This document shows, in pieces, positions 10,839 to 23,700 of a stretch of 64,000 bases of DNA (position 1 is its first letter; every line of letters starts with the position of its first letter). Made by a program: the position numbers and the translations under genes. Source of the DNA: Anas platyrhynchos (taxonomy: Eukaryota; Chordata; Aves; Anseriformes; Anatidae); the NCBI RefSeq assembly GCF_047663525.1, contig NC_092587.1, positions 44,352,501 to 44,416,500 on the forward strand, written 5' to 3'. The notes below the pieces were generated by a model. The model was not told the DNA's origin, made no database searches, and was given only the letters and a program-made list of their open reading frames with translations.

Positions 10839-11456
10839 AAAGCTCTAACACCTGCCTGGTCCTCATGTGGTCTGTTTCCTTGCCTTCAGAACAGGAAGAG
10901 GACACCAAGCCATCCCCATCCCTTCCCAGGCCCCCACACACGCTACCGCAGGGTCAGCCCACTCAGGATGCTCCCTGCCCCGATAGCCTGCCCCCACCCA
11001 TGTTCCCCAGCCGATGGAAGCCTGCCCAAGGCCTGAGGCCAAGTCAGTGCCAGGATCGATAGGGACAATTTCCAGGACTCACTGCAGCCATCAAGGAACC
11101 ACACTCCCTTGCAGAAACCCAAGTGTCTCCTTTAATGTGGCCATGCTCTGAGATGCCAAACAGAAACAAACATACCCTCACCTGGAGCCAAATCCCACAG
11201 AACCCAGCACACACTGGGAGAAATGTGTCCCCTTCCTTCCCCGTGGTCTTCATGGGCTTCCTACCAGCTCCACAGTGAGACCACCGGTAAGGCAGCTTGG
11301 CCCAGCCTCAGGCTCTCCGCCTGCCATCCTCAGTACTGCAGGCAGGGTGTGATGCACCACTAAAGGGGCTTCCAGGGTTTCTTTTGGATTCCAGGACTGA
11401 CCCATCACTCACAGGAAACGTAAATCAAGTACAAACAGGTAAGAAAAATAGAACAA

Positions 11457-11462
11457 TTTATT
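11457..11462 (-). other. CYREN: AATAAA on minus strand, probable CYREN poly(A) signal
   Basis: TTTATT on the + strand reads AATAAA on the minus strand, about 560 bases past the CYREN stop codon. It leaves only about 0.6 kb to the TMEM140 poly(A) signal, so the two genes converge tail to tail. Confidence 0.5.
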
Positions 11463-11989
11463 TAGTTCTTCTCTATCAAAGCTAGATAAGTATTTACAAT
11501 TAATTGATTCCTCGAGGCTTTACTCCAAATAACACGAGTGCATGAGTTATCACTCTCCCCCACATCCCATGTGCCATCCCACGGTACTGGTTTTCTCTGT
11601 AGTGTCTCTACAATGCTCAAGCTGTGCCAGGTGAGCCTTGTCCACCCCATCAGTGAGCATCACGGTGTCGCTGCTGCTGGGTGAGCTGTCAGACCACAGC
11701 CCAGCTTGTGGTGAGTTCAAATCCACACTGAGTACGTCTCCTTCTTTTATGCCTTTTCTTATGACCTGCGCCCAGTCCTTTCAAACCAATTAAATATAAA
11801 GCTGGATGCCACGATGAGCTCATGCTCCAGCTACATCACCATCCTTGGGGCTTTGCTCAACCCACGCAGTGCAGTAACTCAGGCCATGACCACCCAGGAA
11901 CCCTACAACTTTTGGGCCCCCCACAGGCAGCTGCGTCAAGATTATGCCCTGCCCGTGCATCCCGTCAGACACCACCCCCATTACAGCCC

Positions 11990-12620
11990 CTGTGGCCCCG
12001 TGGCGGAGCAGCAGCGCGGTCAGGTGAAGAAGATCTCCCGCACGTATCTCAGCGCATCCTCCGGGTCCTCCCGCCGCGTCCCCTCCGCGCCGCCACCGCC
12101 GGGGGACGAGGGAACGGGGCTGCGGTCCCCGCCCGTCCCCACGCCGGCTGCGCTCCCCGGGCTGCTGCTGGGCGCTGGCTGCGGCTCCTGCTCCTCGTCG
12201 CTCCCGCTGCCGGCCTCCTCCTCCGCTCGCTCCCTCTCCAGACCCTGCCCGAAGGAAGCGCAGCCAGCCCGGGCCGTGCCCAGCCCCGCCCGGGGCCGCG
12301 CCGCCTCCCCACGAGGGGCCGCCCGCGGGCTCCCCTCGGCCAGCACGCCCAGGGCCACGTCCACCAGCTCGGCCTCGTTCATGCAGAACACCGCGGCGTC
12401 CCCGGGCTCCGCCGCCGCTCGCGGCCGCCTCCCCCGCCGCCGCCCGGCCCTGGGGGGAGCCCCCGCGGCCGCCCCCTTCTCCTCGCCCCCTGCCGCCCCC
12501 ATCCAGGCGGGCAGCAGCCGCCGCCGCCCCGCGCCCGCCGCCATTTTGTGAGGCGCTGCCCGGGGCTCGTCAGCGCTGCCTCAAGCGGCGGCAGCCGGCG
12601 TGGGCGAGGCGCCCTCACGG
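11990..12620. promoter_or_regulatory. CpG island over CYREN
   Basis: Dense CpG and very high G+C, covering the whole CYREN coding exon and its start. No TATA box is visible; the start region reads AAAATGGCGGCGG on the minus strand. It probably serves as the CYREN promoter. Confidence 0.75.
12020..12544 (-). CDS. CYREN: CYREN (MRI/C7orf49), Ku-binding end-joining regulator
   Basis: An uninterrupted 174-codon frame carrying the three conserved parts of CYREN in order. Residues 7-15 (RRRLLPAWM) are the Ku-binding motif, equivalent to RVLPSWL in human. Residues 52-68 form the conserved block VFCMNEAELVDVALGVL. Residues 163-174 (DALRYVREIFFT) are the XLF-like C-terminal motif. The linker is Gly/Pro/Ala/Glu-rich and disordered. 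The protein binds Ku70/80 in the nucleus and modulates classical non-homologous end joining in a cell-cycle-dependent way. Human CYREN is 157 aa and alternatively spliced; here all motifs lie in one exon with no room for an intron of normal size. The start codon ATG at 12544 fits the motif position. Position between TMEM140 and WDR91 supports orthology rather than a stray retrocopy. Confidence 0.9.
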   Translation of the reverse strand: MAAGAGRRRLLPAWMGAAGGEEKGAAAGAPPRAGRRRGRRPRAAAEPGDAAVFCMNEAELVDVALGVLAEGSPRAAPRGEAARPRAGLGTARAGCASFGQGLERERAEEEAGSGSDEEQEPQPAPSSSPGSAAGVGTGGDRSPVPSSPGGGGAEGTRREDPEDALRYVREIFFT

Positions 12621-13585
12621 CACAAAGGGGGAGCAAGGTGTTTTTTTTTTCAGGGAAAGTTCACCAAAAGAGCTTAGCGGGAGTTGGATTGAAAAAGGGA
12701 TGAGGTGAACAACGCTAATTTCTAGTAGGGGAATGCCTGTTACTGAAAGAGAAGCTCTAATGCCTTCCTTTTCCAACTGAGGGACATGGGTTCCTGCTTG
12801 GACAGGCTGTTAAGGTTCCCATGGCTGCTCCCAGCCCAAACATAAAGCCCCCCTGGGAAGGGGGTACAGGCAGGGGAGGAAGAAAAAGAGCAGAGAAGAG
12901 CCTGGAGAGCAGCCCCGTGTGTGGAGTAGCAGAGCTGTACGTTGTGGAAAGCACCAGAATGGCAGGGTTGGGGAGAAATACCAAAATTGCCTTGTCCAAA
13001 CCCTAGCCAGGATGGAAATAGTAAGAGGCAGTCGTCTCGTGGTCCTATAAATAGTAGCCTCATGCAGAGAACCCTGTGGGCTCTCCAGGGACAGCAGCAT
13101 GCAGCACCCTCCATCTCCCCCTCTGCTCAGATACCTCTCAGGGTACTGCTTTGAGGAACAAGCTCATCTGCAGGCAAACACCAACAAGGGAGTAGGGTGA
13201 GTACCCACTCTAGTGGGTAATTTGGAAATGCGTGACTGGATTTACACACCTACCAGGACCCTGCAGTAAGGTTTAGGTAAACCTTGCCATTCCTGTTTCT
13301 ACTGTAGCAAAGTCCATCAAAATCATTGTTAACTTGGCTTAAATTGATGACCAAATGCTGATGAAGTGCTGTTAAAATCACACAATCTAACCTTACTATT
13401 TATAAAACAAATCCTAGGTTGTTCCTACATTAAAGTTGTGTAAAAATGTGTAGGCCTTTTGCTCCAGCCTGGATTTTCATGCCTAATGACACCTAGTGGC
13501 TGGTTGGTCCACAAGCTGCCGGAGGAGCCCAGACTCAGGCTGAATCCTGTCAGGGCTCAGAGGAGAGGGTACTCAGCAAGGGGAT
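12621..13585. other. Interval between CYREN promoter and WDR91 3' end
   Basis: Nothing coding is recognised. The minus-strand frames here (for example 12740-13114) lack homology I know and overlap each other in several frames. Confidence 0.5.
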
Positions 13586-13591
13586 TTTATT
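13586..13591 (-). other. WDR91: AATAAA on minus strand, possible WDR91 poly(A) signal
   Basis: TTTATT on the + strand, about 1.2 kb past the WDR91 stop codon. It is the first canonical hexamer noticed in that direction; a nearer variant hexamer could be used instead. Confidence 0.35.
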
Positions 13592-14799
13592 TCCATTCAC
13601 ATCTGATAGAACATCACTGAAAGAGTCTGTTCCACTGCACAAAGATGCTCTGACTTGAGATGCAGAAATCAGAAGTGCATTCTTGTCTTTAACAAATTAC
13701 ACTGGCAACTTCTCATTTACCCAAGACTCTACGCCCTGCCACCCTTCCAGCAGAACCTGTGTACTTGGATCATTTGCACAAATCAGCACATCCCAAATTT
13801 TAAGTCCAGCTTTGGGCTGCTAGACCAGGTATCTGTGAGCCCCCCAGAAGCACCTGCTATGTCAAACCACAAGGACCCAGAAGCTGCTCAGCCCGTCCAC
13901 TCACACAATTGTTCTTCCCTGACTCAGCTGATATTTAGTGTTTCAGGAGACGGCTCTAGGGACAGAGCACTAGAAAGGGCCAGACTGGTCCTACCTTCCC
14001 CTTTCCTCTCTACCATCAAATGGTACTCCGTACCATCAAGTATGTCAGGCATTATGTAGTTTCGGATCTCCAATGTAAGCATTTCAAGAAGTCTGACTCG
14101 GGATCCCTCCTCTAATTCCTGGCAGACACTGCAAGGGAACACAATATACCCAACCAATGCAGCTATTTTCGTTTATGGATGATTTGCACTGGTAGCTCCC
14201 ACTGAGAGGTTGTCAGGAAGCACCTGGTGAAAACAAAAACCTCTTTTCTCCATGCAGGAGCCTGTTCTTGGCACATCAATGCCCAGAATAACCTCCATGC
14301 TTTCCAGCAACAGCTGAACAGAGCACAGGAATCAAGTGCAAGGGAATAATTTCTTTTTATGAAAACAAATGAAAAAAAAAACACATTATACCCAAAGAAT
14401 ACTCTGGTTTTGCACTGGCCTTTCCAGTTTGAGCCACCTGTGTCACCACACATTGTGCTGCCTCATGTATGCCTCCTCCAGCTTCACCTTCTGCACAACC
14501 CCCGACGTGATCCCAGCAGCCTTCTAGCTACAAGACTCCCTAACAGAGGGAGCCCAGCTGCCACAATGGGTCAGTGGAGTTGTATTTTTCACTGCTGCCA
14601 CTGATCTGGTCCCAGATCGGCACTCTATTGCACAGTGGTTTGGCATATGTATCTAACATCTGTCAAGAGGCAAAAGCTAAAATGAGAAGAGTGATTGTGG
14701 TTTGCCTTCTCTCCCATGCAATTTGTTCCTGTGGAGTTAACACTGTTTGTTTTTTTTTTTTTTCAAGTCTGCTGCTCTTTTCCTTCAGCACTGTTCTGG

Positions 14800-17700
14800 T
14801 TAAGACTTTTGAGCCAGTAAGGTTGTTAACTTAATCTTCCCATCCATGGAGGCAGTGAGGCAGGTCCCACAGTCCATGGCTGTGCTCCAGTCCACGGTGA
14901 CAACAGGAGCTCGGTGTCCTCCCAGGGAAAGGCAACTCTCCAGGACCTTGTCCTCACCATTCAACTGCAATAAGAAAAGCAAAAGAATTTAAGGAGGCAA
15001 GATGCTGCAGCAGTACCCAGAGCAGAATCCAAAGCGTACTACATAATCCTTATCCCTATCAGCACACATAATTAAACAGAAAAAAAAGAGGCATGTTAAC
15101 ATTTATGTAGCACACGAGGAAGCAAATTTTCAGTCTCAGGACAGAAGCACATGATCTGAAGCAGCTCAGCTTCTGACATCAGCTAAGCTGCAGTAATCGA
15201 ACAAGGCAGGCTAAGAACCCAGTTGTGTAAGTTTAAGCCATAGGTCACGTTAGCATGGGTGCTCTGAATGCCCCAGCTGCAAAGTAAAAATTCCACTTAA
15301 ACTGCCTTGAAGTGGCTTGTGCTGATATACATTGACTCAACTTTCCCAACACTTTGCTGACTTACCTTAAAAATGACTCCCCCAGTTGCGGAACATGTCA
15401 GCATGTAGTTCCCCTCAGAGTCAAAGGCAAAAAGTCTTCCTCGTGGGAACTGGACTTGCTTGTATCCACTGTATCCAGACAGCACAAAGGGACCCGTAGC
15501 TTCGCTGGGAAGACCATACTCCGACACCTTCAAGCCACTCTTGTGAATATTCCACTGAATGAACTAGAATGACAAAAACAGATTATAATAAGCCCATAGT
15601 TTAATTAACTGGGATGAAAGAAGAGCCACTCGCAGTTTTTAAGAGAAGGGGCTATTTTACACAGACAGAAGATAGCACTTCCACATCTCTAAGTAGCTGT
15701 AGTTACAAAACACAGGCTGCAAGGGCTGTAAGCGTGCCTACTCGTCAGGCAAACACGTCCTGCACTTCATGTGCACTGCTGCCTACCAGTAATTCCACAC
15801 TACGTGCAGGACTCTGTTGGGATTTCACTTAACTTTCAACAGCCAAGGACCCGTGCCTTCAGGCAGCCTGCCCCCCGAGCCAAAGCTCTTCTGCTGAGGT
15901 CTGTGGAACTCAAGAAATCGACACATTTATTGTTAAGCAATAGGGAGCTACTGGCAAGGAATTTCATGCAAAGTGATCAAGTATCTGCTCCCCAGGGAAC
16001 CTCAGACCTCAAATATGGTGATTTCAGGGGCACAGGAAGGTCATCTTCTCATGGATACCCTAGGAAGGAGATGTGTCACCATCAGCAGGATTTGCAGACA
16101 AGGTCTGAGTCAGCTCCAGCTGCTACTGCCATTTCTGGCCACCCTCTCCTCAGAGACTGAATGCAGCAGAGTGGTGCTGTGTATCTAAGCCCACAGTTAG
16201 CAGCCTGCGAGTTCTCCAGAGCCTTCGGGTGTTTTTACTGTTATCCCCACCACATGGAGAAGACTCCAGAAGGGATCTCACCAGCAGCTGACCAGTGGAA
16301 GGTCACACACAGCATACCTTGCCATCCTCGCCTATGCTGTAGACTGTGTTCTCATCGTAGCTGAACTCCACGGAGTAGACTTCCCCCTCGTGTGCCTTCC
16401 AGCTCATGGCGCACTCGTGCTGCTGCATGTCTGTGGGGAGAACCAGTACTGAGACACTCCCAGTGCCCACACAGAGCTGGGGTGAGGAGAGGCTCTTTAT
16501 GTTGATACAGACTCTGACTCAGCCATCTACATCAGCCTCTGGGAGCCCTATCTAATCTCAGCACCTTGTCCTTATTCTCCAGCACCTCTCCCTCCAGCTT
16601 TACAGGGCTGTTCACACCCTCAGCATCAACTGCAGTTGTTTGGTGCCCTAGCCACACCGGCACCTTTATTCTCCTCCTCTCCTTGCTGTCCTGTCCACTC
16701 CCACCGCTGCTGCTGTCTCTGTCCTCACACCCACCTGGGACTGTAGCCTCACAGCTCAGCAGCTGAGGCAAAAGCAGATCCTTTTTTCACGAAGAAGGAA
16801 GGCCCAAGCTGCCTTTACCATGAGGACAGGCTAAAGAGGACAGAACCTGAGAAACAGAAGCTGCTCAGTGAAGAAGGACTGATGTGAAGTCCTTGCCTTC
16901 AAACTAGAAGGTCACACACTAAATCCCTTTATTTAAGGCAGCTTCTGGCAGTGGTACTGCTATTAATGGCATAGCCAAGATGACGTGGCTCAAGGGGAAG
17001 TTAACTCTGCTCCTAAGTGGGAGGGAAACAAATCCAGCAGCACCACCAGGGCCTCCAGGCAATATCCCCCAGGGAAAGTTTATCTCAATTCACTCTTGAG
17101 AGCGATCATGAAGGAGAGGAAACACCTTCCTGCTTGGCATTTGGTCATGTCACGCAGCTGCCTCCCCGCTGGCAGGGGAAGGGTGCTCGGCAGGGAGAGC
17201 AGCCAGCCGAAGACACCAAGGGGCCACCTCACCGCTCAGTTCCAACATACCAAAGAGACGAACGATCCCATCTGCAGCCCCTGTGACCAGCAGGTTGCCA
17301 TTGTGGTTGAAGGCTGTGCAGTTAATAGCGATGGGCTCGGGCTCCAGGGAGAACTGCAGCTGGAAGGGAAAGTCTGCATTAGTGCCCAGAAACCTAAAAT
17401 GGAGCTGGGGTGCTGAGGAGCTGTACCCCAGCACAGGGAAGGAAGGTGGCATCTCGTAACCAGAACTGCAGTGCTTGTTCTGCGGTTCCTCCTTCCTGAA
17501 CTCCAGTTCCTCCACCTCATGACCACTGACTTCAAGGTTGGCAGCTGCATTTTACTGTGACACTAAACCAACACTTCACCTCAGCCAACACACAGCTTTC
17601 ATAGCAATGTCCTCAAAGCTGCACAATCAGCTTCTGGCAGACATGAGCTCGAGTTTGCTGCTTTCTCTTATGTATCAGGGAAAGCATTTCTTAAGGGCAA

Positions 17701-20700
17701 AGGCGAGGGATAAGACCAGGATGCACTGCCAGAATAAAACCCATCTAAACTGAAACAATGGAGAAGATGATTTAAGACTAATTCTCTTGAGAAGCATTTT
17801 GCCTAAAAATAGATTTAAAATGCATTTTGATACACGGCTAGAAGAGTTCTGAAGACAGACAAGTTCACGTTGCGTGGTTACTGCTATCTCCAGTCCTTGC
17901 AGCTGGAGCACACCAGGCTGGATGAATTCACCATGCTCAACCCACAGTGCTCCCCTAGGGAGATGCAAATGGGCCCCAATACCCATGGGGGCAGAGGGGG
18001 AAAGGGCAAGGAAGAATAGCAGTAAAGAAAATCCTTCCATGTAGCTTAATGAGAAAGCCTGAGCAAAGCATCATTTCAAACCGCTTGAGAGGTTGCCAGT
18101 CACAAATTCTGCAGGCAGGAAAGAAGCAAGACCATGGAGTATTTTGAAGAATTCATCAATAAAAACTGAAATGCACACATAAAAACACAGCCAAACCCAG
18201 CAGGTACAAAGGACAGCTCAAACCAACTTGTTTTATCCCACATGTGACAGACGGTAAAAGAGGAAGGAGGTTTGGTGGGAAGACATTGAAAAGAAAGTCA
18301 GCACAATTTAGGAAGAAGGCTCCTCCACATCAAAACAGAAAGAAGACATTCTTGGCAAGCAGACTAAGAAAGGAAAGAAACTCAGCAAATACCTGCTGTT
18401 TCATCGTTTTAGTGTCCCACAGCAACAGCTTCCCAGGAACTTGGTTCATGCTTTTGCCCCCAGAGCTGACTGCTGAGAAGTCCATGTGCGAGATGGGGCT
18501 CTGGGCTGCTGCAGAACAGACAAAGGAGGCACCGCTTGGGCTGCAGGCAAGCGACAGGATTCTGAAACACAGCAGAGAGCATGAAATGCCTCTCTCCAGC
18601 AACCACCTCAAGAGCAACAATCAGCTCCTAGTTCTGCCAGAAAGATGCTGCAAGACAGGACCTCCATCTCAGGCACACCATAAAGGAGAGCACGATCCAT
18701 GTGCTTAGGTGGATTTTGAGTCTCTCCAGTGTAATGGAGCAGTTTTATGCTGGTCAGACAAGGACTGCCATCTACACAAAGGCTACGTAACATTGCACTT
18801 GCAGGGAAGCAGTATGGACATTGAGACTTCATCTGCCAAACACAGCAGATGAAACTTCAAAAAAACTAAAACTTCACAGTCAAGATATACGCACATAAAT
18901 ACATACACACAAACATATACATGTGCATGTACACCCGTACGTATACGTGTACATACATGTACATACATGTACATACAGATGCCCACACATACAACCAATA
19001 TTCCAGGCTTACCTGGGCATGTCTTCATCAATGCTGATTTCACAGAGATTCTTCTTCGCTTCTGTGTCATAAAGACGAACCGTCCCGACTCCACTGCCAA
19101 GCAGCAGCTTGAAACCAGCAAGGAGGAGATGGAAGGAATGTGAGTGAGGAGCACAGCGATGCTGTCCAGCAACTACCAACACCACACGTTTTTTTCCGCA
19201 TTTATACATTCCAGTTATATGTAATCCCACTAGGTACATCCTGTCTTTCTGTGGGCATCATGCTGAGTAGGACTACTCTAAAGTCACAGGAATCAGGATT
19301 AAAGCTCTGCTCTCCAGAAATTTTAAGAAAAAGATCTGGTAAGCACCAAGGTAGAGAACAAGCCACTTTCTGGAGTATGGCTCAACATATGCAAAATGCA
19401 CGTGGAGTCTCAGTATCTAGGGGAGCAAGGAAAGAGTAACACAGAATCAATAAAAGTTCAGGAAAAAGCTAAGTAGAAGCCACCTCCTTTCATCCAGGGG
19501 AGAATTAAATTACTCAGAAGGGCTCACACATGCTTTCTCAGTGGTGTTACAATTTAAGTCAAAAGAAAAACCATGGAGTATGCATTATCCAAGAAAATTA
19601 AGCAAGCAGAATCCTTCTTACTTCACAGCCTGAATTGCTGCTGAATCCCCATGCATTTCAGAAAGAAGAATCTCTCTACAGGAGAAGGAAATAACCCCAC
19701 AAAGCAGAAGAAATCATTAACTGTATGGACATCTTTCTAAGAGAAATGAAAGAGATGAGCTGCAGCACCAGCTCTTCACCACTGGCATTTGGGATTAGCA
19801 GCAGCACGCCGTCAGTGCCAGAACATGAATGATATGCCCTCAGTTGCAGGCCTGCCGTGTCACACAGCCAAGGGAAGGCAGCGAACACCAGCAACAGTTC
19901 TAGGACTCAGCAGAACGCAGGCAATTTAAGGCTCCTCTCTAGTAACAGAATTAGAGGACAGGTGCTATGGCAAACATTTAAACTGTCTTGGCATCTAAAC
20001 AAGCTTCCAAGTCCTTATGCAAGCACCAACCCCTAGCTGTGCGAGGCACCAGAGTATAACTGGACACAGAGCCCTCCTGACACCTGCACAAGCCAGGATG
20101 CTAACAGCACAACCTTGCTCTCTCTGTTTACTGGCTCAGGCTGTGAGTGAAGCTCTACAGCTCCCTGCTGCTGCCTTCCCACAGGCTGCTGTGCCTCTGC
20201 CTGCTCTTACAAGTGACTGCCTGCAGAAAGGCACTTTTCTTAAAGGAGCTGCTTCTGTCCTGCAGCTGTCCACGTGCTGCAGCTTGAGAACTTCTGCCTC
20301 AGGGCAAGCAGTACTGAGTTTCTTGCAAAATACAGAGCACACTCCTCACTCCCTGGCTTTTATAAGACCCTACAGGCTTCAGTTCTCCCTAAAGCAGGAA
20401 CTAACCATCACCCTGATTTTATCTGCAGTGCAGCCACCTAGAAGTTAATGTGCAGCACACAACAACTGAGCTCCAAATCATCTGCTGGGACTCCTGAGTC
20501 TCGGCATGCACAGGCTACTCACCAGCCGATCACGCTTGGTTGCCCATTCCAGAGACAGCAGCGGAGACTTGGAAATAGACGAAGCTTTAGTTTGCATTAT
20601 TGGGTTAAAAGTCCACACTTTGATGACTCCATCCACATCCAAGCTGGCCACCCTCCGTCCAGAACAATCAACCCTGCATGCAGAAAGAAAATGACTGGGT

Positions 20701-23700
20701 ATTTTTCCCCCTGAAGTTCTTAGATGCAGGCAGATAGCCCAGTAATCCTTCCTCTCCTATTCCTCTCCTACAACAACCAGTGCAATAAAGCACTAGAGCT
20801 CCACATGCAAAGCATAGAGGCTTCAGCAATACCAACAGGCTTTCCCAGGAAGTTTACTCCTGGCTGGCATTTCCCTATCACAAAAATCTTTGCCAATTCT
20901 CAATATACAAGCTACGTACTATTGTCAGTCACAGCAACTCAGCTGCCCTACAACCAAGAGTTCACACACAATGTGCTGGGCAGAACAGAGGCTGGGAGAA
21001 AGAAGCCAGACAGAGCTGATCCTCTGGAGAAGCTTCTAGGAGAAAGCCTTCCTCTGCCAGCCTGTTACCTGCAGTACATGATGGACGAATGGTGCTCCCC
21101 ATACTCCTCCTGGCTCAGGACGATGAAAGGCTGCTCCTGTCGGACCCCCACAGCCTCTGTACCACTGGTGGGCATTTTGGCTGAAGTCTCTGCTTGGTCA
21201 GCTTGCAGCTCTGAGCACGGCTCTGTCTCAGGTGTGCTAATATCCGTTTTCTTCTCAGCACTTTGGCCCTGCAGGAAGAAATCCTGTGTGAAATATACGG
21301 AAGCAGTATCTCCAGGCCAAGCTTTTCAGCCACCCCTCCTGTTGAGAGAAAGAACAAACGGCTGTACTGAAACAGAAGCACTGTCAGCTCAACTCCCCTT
21401 CTGTCAGGGACCCTCCTCCTGAGCGCAGTGATGGGACACTGCACAGCTGTGCCATTTGACGTGGCCCCCTTGGTCGCAGAGTCCCTTATATGCCCCCCGC
21501 AAGGCCAGCCATACACCTTCCTACAGGAATTCAAGGAATTGCAGCGTCTCTGTTCAGCGGACCTCAGCTGATATCAGAGACCCATTTTGATGCTGGTCAA
21601 GTACAGACTAACAATCAAATCATCAGATTTCAAAGAATTCTTGTATACAGCAATGTAAAGTCTGTGGTCAGTCTGCACAAGAGTTCTTGGAGGACGGTGA
21701 GCCACAGTGGATAGATTATGCTTGTCAGCAGGGATCTGGTCTGTGCACAACGTGGCGATCACTGCAGTCAGATGATGCCAACTATAGAGTCAACATGAGT
21801 CCAGAAGTTTAAAACCCAATTTGACAGGACAGACAGGAGTTGGAACAAATGGATTTTTAGGAGGTAAAAGCATCTGAGTGAAACAAGATATCCACTGAGA
21901 TATCCACTGCAGCACACAGAAGTCTCTGAAAGCACCTTAGTCTTCCCTTAGGAGCAGATACAGTGCGGGAGTCAGCAAAATGTTTGCAAGCAACCCTTAG
22001 CTACACCATCCTCTGAAGATGAAACGCTTGAGAAGTCTGCATGGTAATGTTCCCTAACACATCCTTGCCTTATTTATAGTAGTGCTGTATCTTGAGCAGT
22101 AAGTTAAACACTGCATAAGCAAATCATCACAATTCACAAAGCCGGAAAAGGCTGGAAAAGAAATCCAAGAACGCCTTGCTCTGTGTTAACGTGGGGAGAT
22201 AACCGATGAATGACACTCATATCAGAGAAACAGTGCAGCCTTCCAGCTTCCTTTTTGACTCATGTTTTGAGAACAACAGAAAGCTGAACAGTATCAGCTT
22301 CCCCAAGACGACCAGACACAATTTTCACGAAGGCAGAAAAACACCGCCTTAACCTGGAACATCACAGCAAAAGGAAAGTCAAAGGATACTTGCTAGGCAG
22401 CTAGGGTTTGCAACACTGACCAGTGCTTAATTAGTCTTTTAGATGAGCCACGAAGAACAAAGTTCTCTCATAGCCCGGAGCACTCATTGGTGTAATAACA
22501 TCACTCCAAAGCAGCACACCCCACGCAGAACAGCCATGCCCATCAGCTGATAAGCAACAGTCCCTCAGCACCACCTCTCCCCCAACGGAGAGTCTCATAT
22601 AGCCAAAATAAACATGGCAGAGATGTTACCACCCATTCCTCCTAAGCTCCATTCCAAAACACACCTGGCTGCTAAAAGCCAGAAAACATGGGGGTGAGCA
22701 GCAGCACTCCACTGACCTTCAGCAGTTAAAACCCAGGACATAGTTTTATTATTTTATTACATAGAAAGCAGGGCACAGCCCCACACAAAACTGCAACACG
22801 TGGTGCAAAAGACTCCAAAACATTGCTATGAAGGATATTTCTACTCCTATCCAGGAAAGCCTGCAATTTTCTGCTGTCCCACAGAGCCTGCACAAACCAG
22901 CCTGAGAACACAGCTGACAGGGAGGAGAGAAAACAGATTCTGCAATCCATGCTGCAGGACTCTTTGGAACAGCATTATTTATGTATGTGAATGCTTGATC
23001 TTTTACGTCTGTCTTACAACTGCTCACTTCTGCAGTATGGGTGAGCCAAGCCCATTGCTACTGAGGCAGGTGGATTATAACAAGGTACTTGGACATAACA
23101 GCCACTAAGGTGGGTGAAACATGCCCTCCCCAGGACAAGGCTGTTGACAAGACCATGATAAGCGACAACTCTTCTTTCCTTTGAAATGTCAGCACTGAGT
23201 CCCTTCCAGGGACACAGAAATAATCTGAGAGTGGAAGGAGCTGATTAACTGCAGAGATTAACCTTTGATACAGCTGATTGGAGCAGCATTCCAGAAGCTT
23301 AGTGGGAATACTTGCATTTGTTTTACTGCCCAACATAAAAAAAAATAACAGGAAATGGCAGCCCTCCACTTCCGAGCTTCGCAGTGTTGCCCAGTACCTG
23401 AAAGGTCCCTTTTGACAGCAGCTCTCTCCTTTCCTTCCCGTGCTCTTGCAAGCGCTTCTGCCGCTGCTGCAGGGAGCTCGACTCACCCGCTGCTAACCCG
23501 CTGAAGTGGCTCTTCCCATCCTTACAGGTCACTGCTCCTTCTTTTCCTTTGGCACTCTGGAAGGCAGGAATGATTTGGCAAAGTTATGTTTGCATCAGGC
23601 TGTGGAAGAAAGAGCAAAAGACGAGGCAAAGAAACCAGGCATCTACAAGGGCTCTACAAGCCAGCAGACATCATCATCTGTTCTTGCAGTGCACTCACAC

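Noticed and set aside
11814-12703. Long plus-strand frames (245 and 293 codons) over the CYREN region
   Set aside because: They are antisense shadows of the GC-rich CYREN exon: Pro/Arg/Ala-rich composition, no homology, while the minus strand carries the conserved motifs.
23323-23397. Extension of WDR91 exon 7 beyond 23398
   Set aside because: A GTACTG donor at 23397 and the next exon at 21268 join in frame and match the conserved protein; the extension is intron.
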